This document shows positions 33,852 through 42,258 of a DNA stretch of 64,000 nt, one piece after another. The notes under the pieces were generated by a model. The model did not search any database. It was not told the DNA's origin and worked only from the letters and a program-made list of their open reading frames with translations. A program made the translations under genes and the position numbers. Source of the DNA: an uncultured Paludibaculum sp. (lineage in GTDB: Bacteria > Acidobacteriota > Terriglobia > Bryobacterales > Bryobacteraceae); assembly GCF_963665245.1 (NCBI RefSeq), contig NZ_OY762267.1, positions 868,001 to 932,000 on the forward strand, in the 5' to 3' direction. Numbering within the stretch: position 1 is the first letter of the stretch; every line of letters starts with the position of its first letter.

Positions 33852-35483
33852 ATGACCGCCCGCAGTAGCTTCCTGTGTCTTTGTCTCCTTGCTTCCCTTC
33901 TCCCCGCCGCTGAACCTCGGCGCCCCTCTCCGCAAGCCGTTCAGCAATGGCAGGACCGGAAGTTTGGGCTGTTCATCCACTGGGGACTCTATGCCATTCC
34001 CGGCGGAATCTGGAACGGTAAGCCCGTCACCAGCGGGTATAGCGAGCAGATCCAGGGCGAAGGCAAGATTCCCGGCGCCGAGTACGCCCCGCTGACAACC
34101 CAATTCAATCCGCAAAAGTGGGATCCGGAGGCCGTGGCCCAACTGGCGAAGGCGGCGGGCATGAAGTTCATCGTGATCACATCGAAACATCACGATGGGT
34201 TCAACATGTTCGGTACGAAGCAGAGCAAGTTCAACGTGGTGGATGCGACGCCCTACGGCAAGGACGTCGTAAAAGGCCTGGCCGAGGCCTGTCGCCGGAA
34301 CGGACTGAAGTTCGGAGTCTACTACTCCACCATCGACTGGCACGACGAGCGGGCCACGCCTTCCGACGGCGGCCGGAACAACAACGAGATCCCCAAGGCG
34401 CACGAAGACTTCAACGTCGCTCAGCTAAGAGAGCTGATGTCGAACTACGGGCCGATGTCGGAGATCTGGTTCGACATGGGTAAGCCGACGCCGGAGCAAA
34501 GCAAGCGGTTCACCGACACGGTACACGCGTTGCAGCCCGACTGCATGGTGAGCGGACGCGTCTTCAACCACCAGGGCGATTTCACGGTGATGGGAGACAA
34601 CCACATTCCGGATTATGTGATCGACGAACCGTGGCAGACGCCGGCCTCGATCTATCACGAAACCTGGGGCTATCGTTCGTGGCAGAAGCGCGAGGATCTG
34701 CCGGGCAAGATCAACGAGCACATCGTGAAGCTCGTCGAGGTGACGAGCCGCGGCGGCAACTATCTGCTGAACATCGGCCCCATGGGGGATGGCAGCGTGG
34801 TGGACTTCGAGCGCAAGGTGCTGGAAGGGATCGGCGCGTGGACGAAGGTGAATGGCGAAGCCATTTACGGAGCGGGCCCGCAGCCATTCCGGCAGTTGAC
34901 GTTCGGCCAGGCGACGGTGAAGCCGGGGCAGCTGTATCTGATGATCCGCGAATGGCCAGCCAATGGGCGGCTGGAACTGCCGGGCCTGATGACGCCGCTC
35001 AAGCGGGCGTACTTTCTCACGGATCCCGCCAAGTCCTCACTGACCATCGACAACGGTGGAACGTCGAAGAGCATCACGGTGGCAAAGCGGGTGGAAACGG
35101 CTCCGGTGACCGTGGTTGTGGCGGAATATAGCGGCTCGCTGTCAGTGATCCCGCCCACGTTGAAGCCCGGCGCGGGCGATGAACTTACGATGACCGCGAA
35201 GCAGGCGGATACGTTCTACAACTACAACGGGCGTGGGTACTATGAGCGGCCCTCGGTGTACAAGCTGCAGTGGCATTTCGAGGCCAAGCCAGGGCGGTAT
35301 CGCCTGCAGGCAGCTCCGCAGCGGGATGGCATGGCCCTGGAGATCGACGGCAAGCCGGTTGGCGACAAAGTGGAGTTGGCGGCTGGCGCGTATCATACCT
35401 TGACCATCACTCCGCCCAAGCCGTTTGTGAAGGGCGACCGGCTGCAGGTGGCCGTCGAGAGCGTCCGACTGGTCCCGGAGTAG
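33852..35483 (+). CDS. Secreted alpha-L-fucosidase (GH29)
   Basis: A 543-residue enzyme, signal peptide to about residue 20, then a GH29 barrel: FGLFIHWGLYAIP, KFIVITSKHHDGF, and the nucleophile Asp208 in EIWFDMG. The C-terminal 200 residues are beta-sandwich domains. It should release alpha-L-fucose from glycans. Its neighbours are glycan-degrading, and it is consistent with the sialic-acid locus nearby. Confidence 0.9.
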   Translation: MTARSSFLCLCLLASLLPAAEPRRPSPQAVQQWQDRKFGLFIHWGLYAIPGGIWNGKPVTSGYSEQIQGEGKIPGAEYAPLTTQFNPQKWDPEAVAQLAKAAGMKFIVITSKHHDGFNMFGTKQSKFNVVDATPYGKDVVKGLAEACRRNGLKFGVYYSTIDWHDERATPSDGGRNNNEIPKAHEDFNVAQLRELMSNYGPMSEIWFDMGKPTPEQSKRFTDTVHALQPDCMVSGRVFNHQGDFTVMGDNHIPDYVIDEPWQTPASIYHETWGYRSWQKREDLPGKINEHIVKLVEVTSRGGNYLLNIGPMGDGSVVDFERKVLEGIGAWTKVNGEAIYGAGPQPFRQLTFGQATVKPGQLYLMIREWPANGRLELPGLMTPLKRAYFLTDPAKSSLTIDNGGTSKSITVAKRVETAPVTVVVAEYSGSLSVIPPTLKPGAGDELTMTAKQADTFYNYNGRGYYERPSVYKLQWHFEAKPGRYRLQAAPQRDGMALEIDGKPVGDKVELAAGAYHTLTITPPKPFVKGDRLQVAVESVRLVPE

Positions 35484-35486
35484 CGG

Positions 35487-35903
35487 CTAGCCGAGGTGCC
35501 GGATCCACTCGCGAACGAGAGCAGTGAAGGCTTCGCGTTTGGCCTCGATGTCCGTTGTATCTCGAAAGGTCACCGTCGCGCGGTCCTTTGCGAGCCATTC
35601 CAACAACGATTGGGGATCCGGGATAGCAACTCCGGTGGAGGAGATCGCCGTCTTCTTCGCGCCAAAATGCAGGATGATGCCAACGCCGTGCTTGGCGCGA
35701 AGGTTCATCGTGGCGAAGTGGTCGGAAGTATGGAAGCTGGGCGCGTTCCACTTGATCGCTTCCCGGATGCTGCGATCGGCCGCGAGAATAATCTGGCGCA
35801 GAGCCGCAATCTCCTGCTTGTGAGGGTGGACGAGCGCAGCGAGGAAGTCGTCAACGCTTTCACCCGCGGCCGGTTTAGACGTCTGGGCCTTCGGTTTCAT
35901 CAA
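35487..35903 (-). CDS. DUF1801 (YdhG-like) protein
   Basis: A 138-residue cytoplasmic protein with the DUF1801 pattern: HKQEIAALRQIIL, REAIKWNAPSFHT, LHFGAKK. This small family has no well-established role. The gene converges on the fucosidase (3-base gap). The Ser/Thr/Lys-rich first 12 residues are probably flexible. No membrane segment. Confidence 0.85.
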   Translation of the reverse strand: MMKPKAQTSKPAAGESVDDFLAALVHPHKQEIAALRQIILAADRSIREAIKWNAPSFHTSDHFATMNLRAKHGVGIILHFGAKKTAISSTGVAIPDPQSLLEWLAKDRATVTFRDTTDIEAKREAFTALVREWIRHLG

Positions 35904-36014
35904 TGCACTCCTAGAGTGGGGCCAGGGACCCAGTGTACCCCGGGTGCGTTCCCTGTAGACTATTGTGGGACGCGATGAGCATGCACCTCACCGGTCCTGA
36001 TGGGAGCACTCATT

Positions 36015-36965
36015 ATGAAGCGAAGTATCGTCGGCCTGCTGTTGGCGGGCCTGTTTGCCTGGGTCGCGCCCGCTGCGGCCGCGCCCCCGATCCGGGTTAT
36101 GCTTCTCGACGGCGAGCAAGGCGGCCCGTACCATGCGTGGCAGGAGACAACGCCTTACCTCAAGAAGATGTTGGAGGACGCGAAGGTCTTCACGGTCGAT
36201 GTCGTGACAGCGCCTCCGAAGGGCGCCGACTATGCCGCGTTCAAGCCGGAGTGGAGCAAGTACAAAGTGGTGGTCTCCAACTACGATGTGCCGGACGAGC
36301 GATGGCCGGATAGCTTGAAAGCGTCGTTCGAGGAGTACATCAAGAACGGCGGCGGACTGGTTTCGGTCCACGCAGCGGACAACGCCTTCCCCAACTGGAA
36401 GGCGTACAACCTGATGATCGGCGTGGGCGGCTGGCGAGGCCGCAACGAGAAGTCCGGGCCGCACTTCTACTACGAGAACGGCAAGCTGGTGTCGGACCCG
36501 GCTCCTGGTTCGGCGGGCAGTCACGGCGCGCGCCTGGCGTACAAGATTGTGAATCAGGTCACGACGCACCCGATCACAAAAGGGCTGCCGAAGGAATGGA
36601 TGCATGTGCCCGACGAGCTCTACGCGAACATGCGCGGCCCGGGCGAGAACATGACCGTCCTGTCCACTGCCTGGTCCGATCCAGCCAATAGAGGGACGAA
36701 TCACGACGAGCCGATTCTCATGGTACTGACATACGGCAAGGGCCGTATCTTCCATACCGTGATGGGCCACGACCTGGCCGCGCTGAATTGCGTCGGCTTC
36801 GTTGCGACGTATCAGCGGGGTACCGAATGGGCGGCCACCGGCAAGGTGACGCAGAAAGTGCCAGCGGACTTCCCGACGGCGGAAAAGTCGAGCACGCGAA
36901 CGGACTACGCACCTCCCGCCGGCTGGACATCGCCGGGTGGAAGGCCCAGGCCCGCGGCCAAGTAG
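36015..36965 (+). CDS. Secreted ThuA-like protein
   Basis: A 316-residue protein with a signal peptide (residues 1-22) and a ThuA-like glutamine amidotransferase-fold domain: VMLLDGEQGGPYHAW, VSNYDVP, GGGLVSVHAADNAF, HPITKGLP, and GKGRIFHTVMGHD. ThuA-like proteins occur in carbohydrate-utilisation loci. I chose ATG 36015, preceded by GGGAG. Ends 41 bases before the insertion sequence. Confidence 0.85.
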   Translation: MKRSIVGLLLAGLFAWVAPAAAAPPIRVMLLDGEQGGPYHAWQETTPYLKKMLEDAKVFTVDVVTAPPKGADYAAFKPEWSKYKVVVSNYDVPDERWPDSLKASFEEYIKNGGGLVSVHAADNAFPNWKAYNLMIGVGGWRGRNEKSGPHFYYENGKLVSDPAPGSAGSHGARLAYKIVNQVTTHPITKGLPKEWMHVPDELYANMRGPGENMTVLSTAWSDPANRGTNHDEPILMVLTYGKGRIFHTVMGHDLAALNCVGFVATYQRGTEWAATGKVTQKVPADFPTAEKSSTRTDYAPPAGWTSPGGRPRPAAK

Positions 36966-37118
36966 TTCACAATCAGCGAGCGCCGAATCTCCAGGTTTCG
37001 GCTAGACCGAAGTTCCCCTAGCAATCGTGCATAGAATCTCGATCAAGTAGTTCTAGCAGCTGCAGTTACGGGAGTTCCTTCAGTGATTTGTGTTCCCATG
37101 TAATCTACATCATTAGCA

Positions 37119-37147
37119 TTGACATAGAATATGTCTACTGATACTAT
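37119..37147 (+). promoter_or_regulatory. Transposase promoter, leaderless
   Basis: TTGACA (37119-37124), 17-base spacer, TACTAT (37142-37147), then 6 bases to the transposase ATG at 37154. The predicted start of transcription is at the start codon, so no leader or ribosome binding site exists. ATGTA/TACAT inverted repeat upstream (37098-37110) may be regulatory. Confidence 0.65.
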
Positions 37148-37153
37148 GTTGCC

Positions 37154-38869
37154 ATGTACGTGGAGATCGTCCCCAATCGCTCTTCACCCCCTGCCGTGCT
37201 CCTGCGTTCCGCTACCCGTCAAGGCAAACGGATCCTCAAACGCACTCTCGCCAATCTCTCCGATTGGCCGCCCGCTCAGGTCGATCTCCTCCGTCGCGTC
37301 CTCAAAGGCGAGTCTCTGCTGTCTCCTTCCGAAGCCCTGCAGATTCAGCGCTCCCTCCCTCACGGCCATGTCGCAGCCACTCTCGGAGTCCTGCGCCGCC
37401 TCGGCCTCGACCATATCTTGGCGAGTACCCGCTGCCCTCAACGCGATCTGGTCTGCGCCATGATCGTGGCCCGCATCCTCGCGCCCGCTTCCAAACTCGC
37501 CACCTCGCGCGGCTTGTCCGCGCATACCGCCACCAGTTCGCTCGCCACCCTGCTGGATCTCCGCAATCCGGACGAGGATCAGCTCTACGCCGCTCTGGAC
37601 TGGTTGCAGAGCCGGCAGGCGCGTATCGAAAAGCAGTTGGCGCGGCGCCACCTGAGCGAGGGCTCACTGGTGCTCTATGACCTCACCTCGACCTACTTCG
37701 AAGGCCGCCGCTGCCCACTGGCGCACTATGGCCACTCGCGCGATGAACGACCCGGCAACCTGCAAATCGTCTTCGGCCTGTTAACCAACCAGGATGGCTG
37801 TCCGGTGGCGGTGGAAGTCTTCGAAGGCAACACCGGCGATCCGAAAACCGTGGCTGCTCAGGTCGGCAAACTCCGTCAACGCTTCGGACTGAATCAAGTG
37901 ATCCTGGTCGGCGACCGCGGCATGCTCACCTCGGCCCGCCTGCGGCAAGACTTGGCGCCGGAAGAAGGGTTGCGCTGGATCACGGCGTTGCGCGCAGTCC
38001 AGATCCAGCAGTTGGCCTCCGATGGGCATCTGCAGTTGTCGCTATTCGACCAGCAGGACCTGGCCGAAATTCGCCACCCGGCCTATCCCGGCGAACGCTT
38101 GATGGCCTGTCGCAATCCCTTGCTGGCCGAAGAGCGCAAACGCAAGCGCGAGGAACTGCTGGCGGCCACGGAGAAACAACTCGACAGGATTGTGACGGCG
38201 ACACAGCGCAAACGGCGGCCGCTGCGGGGCAAGAAAGAAATCGGCTTGGCCGTGGGCAAATTGCTGGGCCGCTACAAGATGGGCAAGCACTTTCAGTTGA
38301 CCATCGAAGACGACACTTTCCGCTGGACGCGCAAGCCGGCCAGCATCGACAAGGAAGCGTCTCTGGATGGCATCTACGTGATTCGCACCAATGTGTCGGC
38401 CGAATCGCTGTCTGCCGCCGAAGCCGTTGCGCATTACAAGAGTCTGGCCAGCGTGGAGCGTGCCTTCCGCAGCATGAAGAGCGTGGATCTCAAAGTGAGG
38501 CCGATCCACCACCATCAAGCCGATCGGGTGAAGGCGCACATCTTCCTGTGCATGCTGGCTTATTACGTGGAGTGGCACATGCGCCAGGCGCTGGCGCCGA
38601 TGCTATTTGACGACGAAGATCGTGAGGCCGCCCAGGCGCAACGGCGCAGCGTGGTAGCCCCGGCACAGCGATCAGAGAGCGCTCAAAAGAAGGCTGCCAG
38701 CAGGCACACTCAGGACGGACTGCCGGTGCACAGCTTCCGCACGCTGCTGCAGGATCTGGCCACTCTCACACGCAATGAAGTCAGCATGGGCGGGCAGACC
38801 TTTCAAATGCTGGCCTCGCCAACGCCCGTGCAGGAACGTGCCTTCCAATTGCTGCAGGTCTCACCGTAG
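37154..38869 (+). CDS. Transposase, IS1634/IS4-like (DDE)
   Basis: A 571-residue DDE transposase that cuts and rejoins the ends of the element. Catalytic Asp candidates in LVLYDLTSTYF and ILVGDRGM, and Glu in the family-like YKSLASVERAFRSMKSVDL followed by VRPIHHH. Length and the last block fit the IS1634 family. The frame is intact, so the element may be active. Begins 147 bases inside the left end. Confidence 0.9.
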   Translation: MYVEIVPNRSSPPAVLLRSATRQGKRILKRTLANLSDWPPAQVDLLRRVLKGESLLSPSEALQIQRSLPHGHVAATLGVLRRLGLDHILASTRCPQRDLVCAMIVARILAPASKLATSRGLSAHTATSSLATLLDLRNPDEDQLYAALDWLQSRQARIEKQLARRHLSEGSLVLYDLTSTYFEGRRCPLAHYGHSRDERPGNLQIVFGLLTNQDGCPVAVEVFEGNTGDPKTVAAQVGKLRQRFGLNQVILVGDRGMLTSARLRQDLAPEEGLRWITALRAVQIQQLASDGHLQLSLFDQQDLAEIRHPAYPGERLMACRNPLLAEERKRKREELLAATEKQLDRIVTATQRKRRPLRGKKEIGLAVGKLLGRYKMGKHFQLTIEDDTFRWTRKPASIDKEASLDGIYVIRTNVSAESLSAAEAVAHYKSLASVERAFRSMKSVDLKVRPIHHHQADRVKAHIFLCMLAYYVEWHMRQALAPMLFDDEDREAAQAQRRSVVAPAQRSESAQKKAASRHTQDGLPVHSFRTLLQDLATLTRNEVSMGGQTFQMLASPTPVQERAFQLLQVSP

Positions 38870-38973
38870 GACCTGTACCCAGTAGAGCCCACACGAAAAC
38901 CCCTTCAAGCTACTGGAAGTGTGCCTGTTACCCCCGATCACCGGGGAGGAACTTCGGGCTAGAATGCAGGTGA

Positions 38974-40641
38974 ATGAGCAAATCGTTCAGCACCCGTGCG
39001 TTCGTTGGCGTGTGTTGCGTCCTCGTGGGCCTGCTGACCGGGTTCGCGATTGTGCAATACCAATGGTCCGCCCGGGTTTCCGCCGCCGACACTCAACGGG
39101 AGCGGGAACATCTGAATTCCGCGGGTCAGTTGTTTGCCAGTGAGTTCAACAGGATTGTGAGTCACGCGGCGCGGTTCCTCCAGAGCGAGGCCAACGCGGC
39201 GGTGCGCTCGGGCGCTCCCTTAACTGGGACCCCGAAGCTGATTGGTGAGCTCTACTATCTGAGTCTGACGCCAAAGCGCACGCCACAAGTGCGGCGGCTG
39301 ACAGCCGAAGGGGTCTTCGTCCCTGCCTCACTTCCCGATTGGATATCGACTTCGCGCTGCTCGCTCAGCGCGGTTCAGGATCCATCCTCGCTGGTTGCCC
39401 CAATCTTCGACTTCGTCTCCGTGGAGCGTCATACCTCTGGTGAAACGCGCATCACAAAAGCCGTCAAGTTCGGCCTGGACCGCTGTTTCGTAGCCCGGTT
39501 CGACCGGCAGTACCTGCGCAACACCCTGTTCCCCAGGTTGATTCAGCAGAGCTTTGGCCGTACTGCGGCAAGCGAATACGACTTCGCGGTGTCTTCGATC
39601 GACAAGCCGGATCAGCGCTTGTACGGTGGCGCCCTCCAGCCGGACCTGCGCACACCCTTCCTGACTATTGAATCGAGCCTGCCGCTGCCGCCTGCTCCTC
39701 CGGCGGGCGGTGCCGCGCCAAGGGAGCGCACATCGATCATCATCCAGCGCGAAGATCGCGTGTTCATGACAGGCCTGACGTCCCGGCGAGGGCCAGGTCT
39801 GTGGGAATTGCAGGTCGCCCACAAGGGCATGCCGCTGGCCGCTGCGTTTGAGCGAAGGCGATGGCGGGATCTGGCGCTGACACTCGGTGTGGATCTGCTC
39901 CTATTCGCGGCTGTGGCATTTCTCGTGGTCGCGGCACGCCGGATGCAGTGGCTGGCCGACCAGAAGATGCGGTTCGTGGCCGGTGTATCTCATGAACTGC
40001 GTACGCCCGTTTCGGCCATCGCAATGCTGTCGCGCAATCAGGCCGATGGTCTGGTGGCCGGCCCTGAGAAAGTGAAGCAATACGGAGAGTTGATCCATCA
40101 GCAGAGCCGCCGGCTGAACGAGATGGTGGAACAGACGCTGCAGCTTGCCGGGATCCATTCGGGCCTGCGGCGCCCGGCTAAGGACGAAATCGACTTGGGG
40201 CAACTGGTTGAAGATTCGGTGGAGGCCCGGCGGACGGAACTGGTGCGCGCCGGCGTCGAGGTCGAGATCGGGCTTGCCTCGGATCTTCCGCCCATCACAG
40301 GCGATGCCAAGCTGTTGCGAACCGCCTTCGACAACCTGCTGGACAACGCGCTGAAGCATGCGGGCGGCGGGCGCTGGATCCGGGTGAGCGCCGAGCACGA
40401 CGCCCCACAGAAAGCGATTCGACTCAGTGTGGAGGATCGAGGCTCCGGCATCGAGCCAACGGATCAGACCGAGATCTTCGAACCATTCTCCCGGGGTAAG
40501 GCCGCCGTAGAGGCACAGATCCCCGGTTCCGGACTTGGTCTGAGCCTTGTCCGGAGCGCCGTCGAGGCGCATCGGGGCACAGTGACGCTGGTGAGCAATC
40601 CTGGGCGCGGCAGCAAATTTACGCTGCATCTGCCGCTATGA
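38974..40641 (+). CDS. Sensor histidine kinase
   Basis: A 555-residue membrane kinase. Two transmembrane helices at about 7-27 and 303-325 bracket a large periplasmic sensor domain; no HAMP domain is seen. The H box has His340 in SHELRTP, N box in FDNLLDNALKHAG, and G boxes EDRGSGIEP and GSGLGLSLV. Ligand unknown. Its ATG is 15 bases past the insertion sequence end, so its original promoter region was split. Its stop overlaps the regulator start (ATGA). Confidence 0.9.
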   Translation: MSKSFSTRAFVGVCCVLVGLLTGFAIVQYQWSARVSAADTQREREHLNSAGQLFASEFNRIVSHAARFLQSEANAAVRSGAPLTGTPKLIGELYYLSLTPKRTPQVRRLTAEGVFVPASLPDWISTSRCSLSAVQDPSSLVAPIFDFVSVERHTSGETRITKAVKFGLDRCFVARFDRQYLRNTLFPRLIQQSFGRTAASEYDFAVSSIDKPDQRLYGGALQPDLRTPFLTIESSLPLPPAPPAGGAAPRERTSIIIQREDRVFMTGLTSRRGPGLWELQVAHKGMPLAAAFERRRWRDLALTLGVDLLLFAAVAFLVVAARRMQWLADQKMRFVAGVSHELRTPVSAIAMLSRNQADGLVAGPEKVKQYGELIHQQSRRLNEMVEQTLQLAGIHSGLRRPAKDEIDLGQLVEDSVEARRTELVRAGVEVEIGLASDLPPITGDAKLLRTAFDNLLDNALKHAGGGRWIRVSAEHDAPQKAIRLSVEDRGSGIEPTDQTEIFEPFSRGKAAVEAQIPGSGLGLSLVRSAVEAHRGTVTLVSNPGRGSKFTLHLPL

Positions 40642-41324
40642 ATCACCGCGTTCTGTTCGTCGAAGACGAGCCGGCCTTCGCCGTCGGCATGATCGACCGG
40701 CTGGAGTCGGAAGGCTACGAAGTGGAATGGGCGCAGACGGGCCCGGCGGGCTTTGAACTGGCGCTGGCGCGGCACTTCGACCTTATCGTCCTGGACGTCA
40801 TGCTGCCGGGCAAGAATGGGTTCGACATCTGTCGCGACCTGCGGCGCGTGGGGCGGAACGCTCCGGTGCTGATGCTGACTGCCCGGGGCGAAGTAGTGGA
40901 CCGTGTGGTGGGGCTGAAACTGGGCGCCGACGACTACGTCCAGAAGAATTGCGAGCCGGTGGAATTGATGGCCCGGATCGAGGCGCTGCTGCGGCGGGCC
41001 GGCGGAGCGCCGGGCATTACCGCGGAACTGGCCGAGATCGGCGATCTACGGATCGATTTGCGGCGGCACGAGATAACGCGTGCCGGACAGCCGCTGTCCC
41101 TCTCCCCGGTGGAGTTTCGCCTGCTGGAATATTTGATCGAGCGGCGCGGTACGGTGATCACGCGGGAAGAGTTGCTGGAGAACGTGTGGAACCTGAGCGG
41201 CGACACGCTGAGCCGGACGGTGGATGTGCATGTGGCTGGTCTGCGCAAGAAGATCGAGGATGACCCACGCTACCCGCGTCTGGTGTTGACCATCAAAGGC
41301 GCGGGCTATAAGCTTGCGCTATAG
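40638..41324 (+). CDS. OmpR-type response regulator
   Basis: A 228-residue regulator that is phosphorylated by the kinase next to it. Phospho-acceptor Asp53 in VLDVMLPG, with acidic EDE near residue 9 and MLTARGE and DDYVQK as the switch and Lys. C-terminal winged-helix domain (LSPVEFRLLEYLIERRG...RTVDVHVAGLRKKI). Overlaps the kinase, so it is one operon. The adjacent TIGR03435/TonB/VWFA genes may be targets. Confidence 0.9.
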   Translation: MNHRVLFVEDEPAFAVGMIDRLESEGYEVEWAQTGPAGFELALARHFDLIVLDVMLPGKNGFDICRDLRRVGRNAPVLMLTARGEVVDRVVGLKLGADDYVQKNCEPVELMARIEALLRRAGGAPGITAELAEIGDLRIDLRRHEITRAGQPLSLSPVEFRLLEYLIERRGTVITREELLENVWNLSGDTLSRTVDVHVAGLRKKIEDDPRYPRLVLTIKGAGYKLAL

Positions 41325-41385
41325 CGCTTACATTCCTTACACACAATTTGCTCGCCGAACATCTGTTTCAGAGCATGCTTAGGAC

Positions 41386-42240
41386 ATGAAATTCAGTCTT
41401 GCCTGCGCATTCATCTTGTCCTGCTGTGCGGCGGTGGGCCAACAGGCGGCCAGCCCCCTGGCGTTTGAGGTAGCTTCGATCAAGCCGTCCGAGCCGCAAC
41501 CCATGGGCCGGATCCGGATCATGATGAACACCGACGGCGGGATGCTGCGCTACTCCAACGTGTCGATCAAAGACTGCATTCGCACCGCCTTCAAGCTGAA
41601 GGAATTCCAGATCCAGGGACCCGATTGGCTGGGCAACGAACGCTTCGACATCGTGGCCAAGTTCCCGGCCGGCGCGACGGAGAAGCAAGTTCCGGAGATG
41701 CTGCAAGCACTGCTAGCCGAGCGATTCAAGATGACATTTCACCGGGACACGAAAGAGCATGCGATCTATGCGCTGGTGGCCGGCAAGGGCGGCCCGAAGC
41801 TGAAGCCGGCTGAGGTCTCGACTGAGCAGACCGCTCCAAAGACCGAAAACCGCGCGGGTGGACCGCGCAGAGACGCGGTGACGATGATGATGGGTCCGGA
41901 AGGTGCCCACCTGAAAGCACCGTCGGCCACATTACCGAACCTGGCCGAGATGATCTCCCGCTTCGCCGAGCGGCCTGTGATCGATATGACCGGAATCGAG
42001 GGCCAGTATGACTTTGATCTGGCCTTCATGCCGGAGAACGTGCGCGGCATGCCCGGCGGCGGCCGCATGCTGGCGGGCCCACCCCCTGGCGGCGCGCCGC
42101 CCGCGGCCGAAATGCCGACCGAGAAAGCCGGCTCGATCTACGATGCGGTGCAGGCATATGGTCTAAAACTGGAACCGCGCAAGGCCCCTGTCGAGTTGCT
42201 GGTGGTTGATGGCATCGAGAAGACGCCCACGGAGAACTGA
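41386..42240 (+). CDS. TIGR03435 Acidobacterial secreted protein
   Basis: A 284-residue protein with a signal peptide (residues 1-21). The start FEVASIKPS, LLAERFKMTFHRDTKE and PVIDMTGIEGQYDFDL are hallmarks of the TIGR03435 family, abundant in Acidobacteria, whose biochemical role is not known. Gly/Pro/Met-rich segment before the C-terminal strand. It is downstream of the two-component system and 18 bases before the next TonB-like receptor. Confidence 0.9.
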   Translation: MKFSLACAFILSCCAAVGQQAASPLAFEVASIKPSEPQPMGRIRIMMNTDGGMLRYSNVSIKDCIRTAFKLKEFQIQGPDWLGNERFDIVAKFPAGATEKQVPEMLQALLAERFKMTFHRDTKEHAIYALVAGKGGPKLKPAEVSTEQTAPKTENRAGGPRRDAVTMMMGPEGAHLKAPSATLPNLAEMISRFAERPVIDMTGIEGQYDFDLAFMPENVRGMPGGGRMLAGPPPGGAPPAAEMPTEKAGSIYDAVQAYGLKLEPRKAPVELLVVDGIEKTPTEN

Positions 42241-42258
42241 CCCTGGCTGCCCGGCAAA

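Larger units (their letters stand above)
37007..38958 (+). mobile_element. Insertion sequence, IS1634/IS4-like
   Basis: About 1.95 kb. Left end ACCGAAGTTCC (37007-37017) matches the complement of the right end (38948-38958) at 10 of 11 bases. It is flanked by CTAG on both sides (37003-37006 and 38959-38962), a likely target duplication; the preceding G may also belong to it. It carries one transposase gene on the + strand. Confidence 0.75.
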
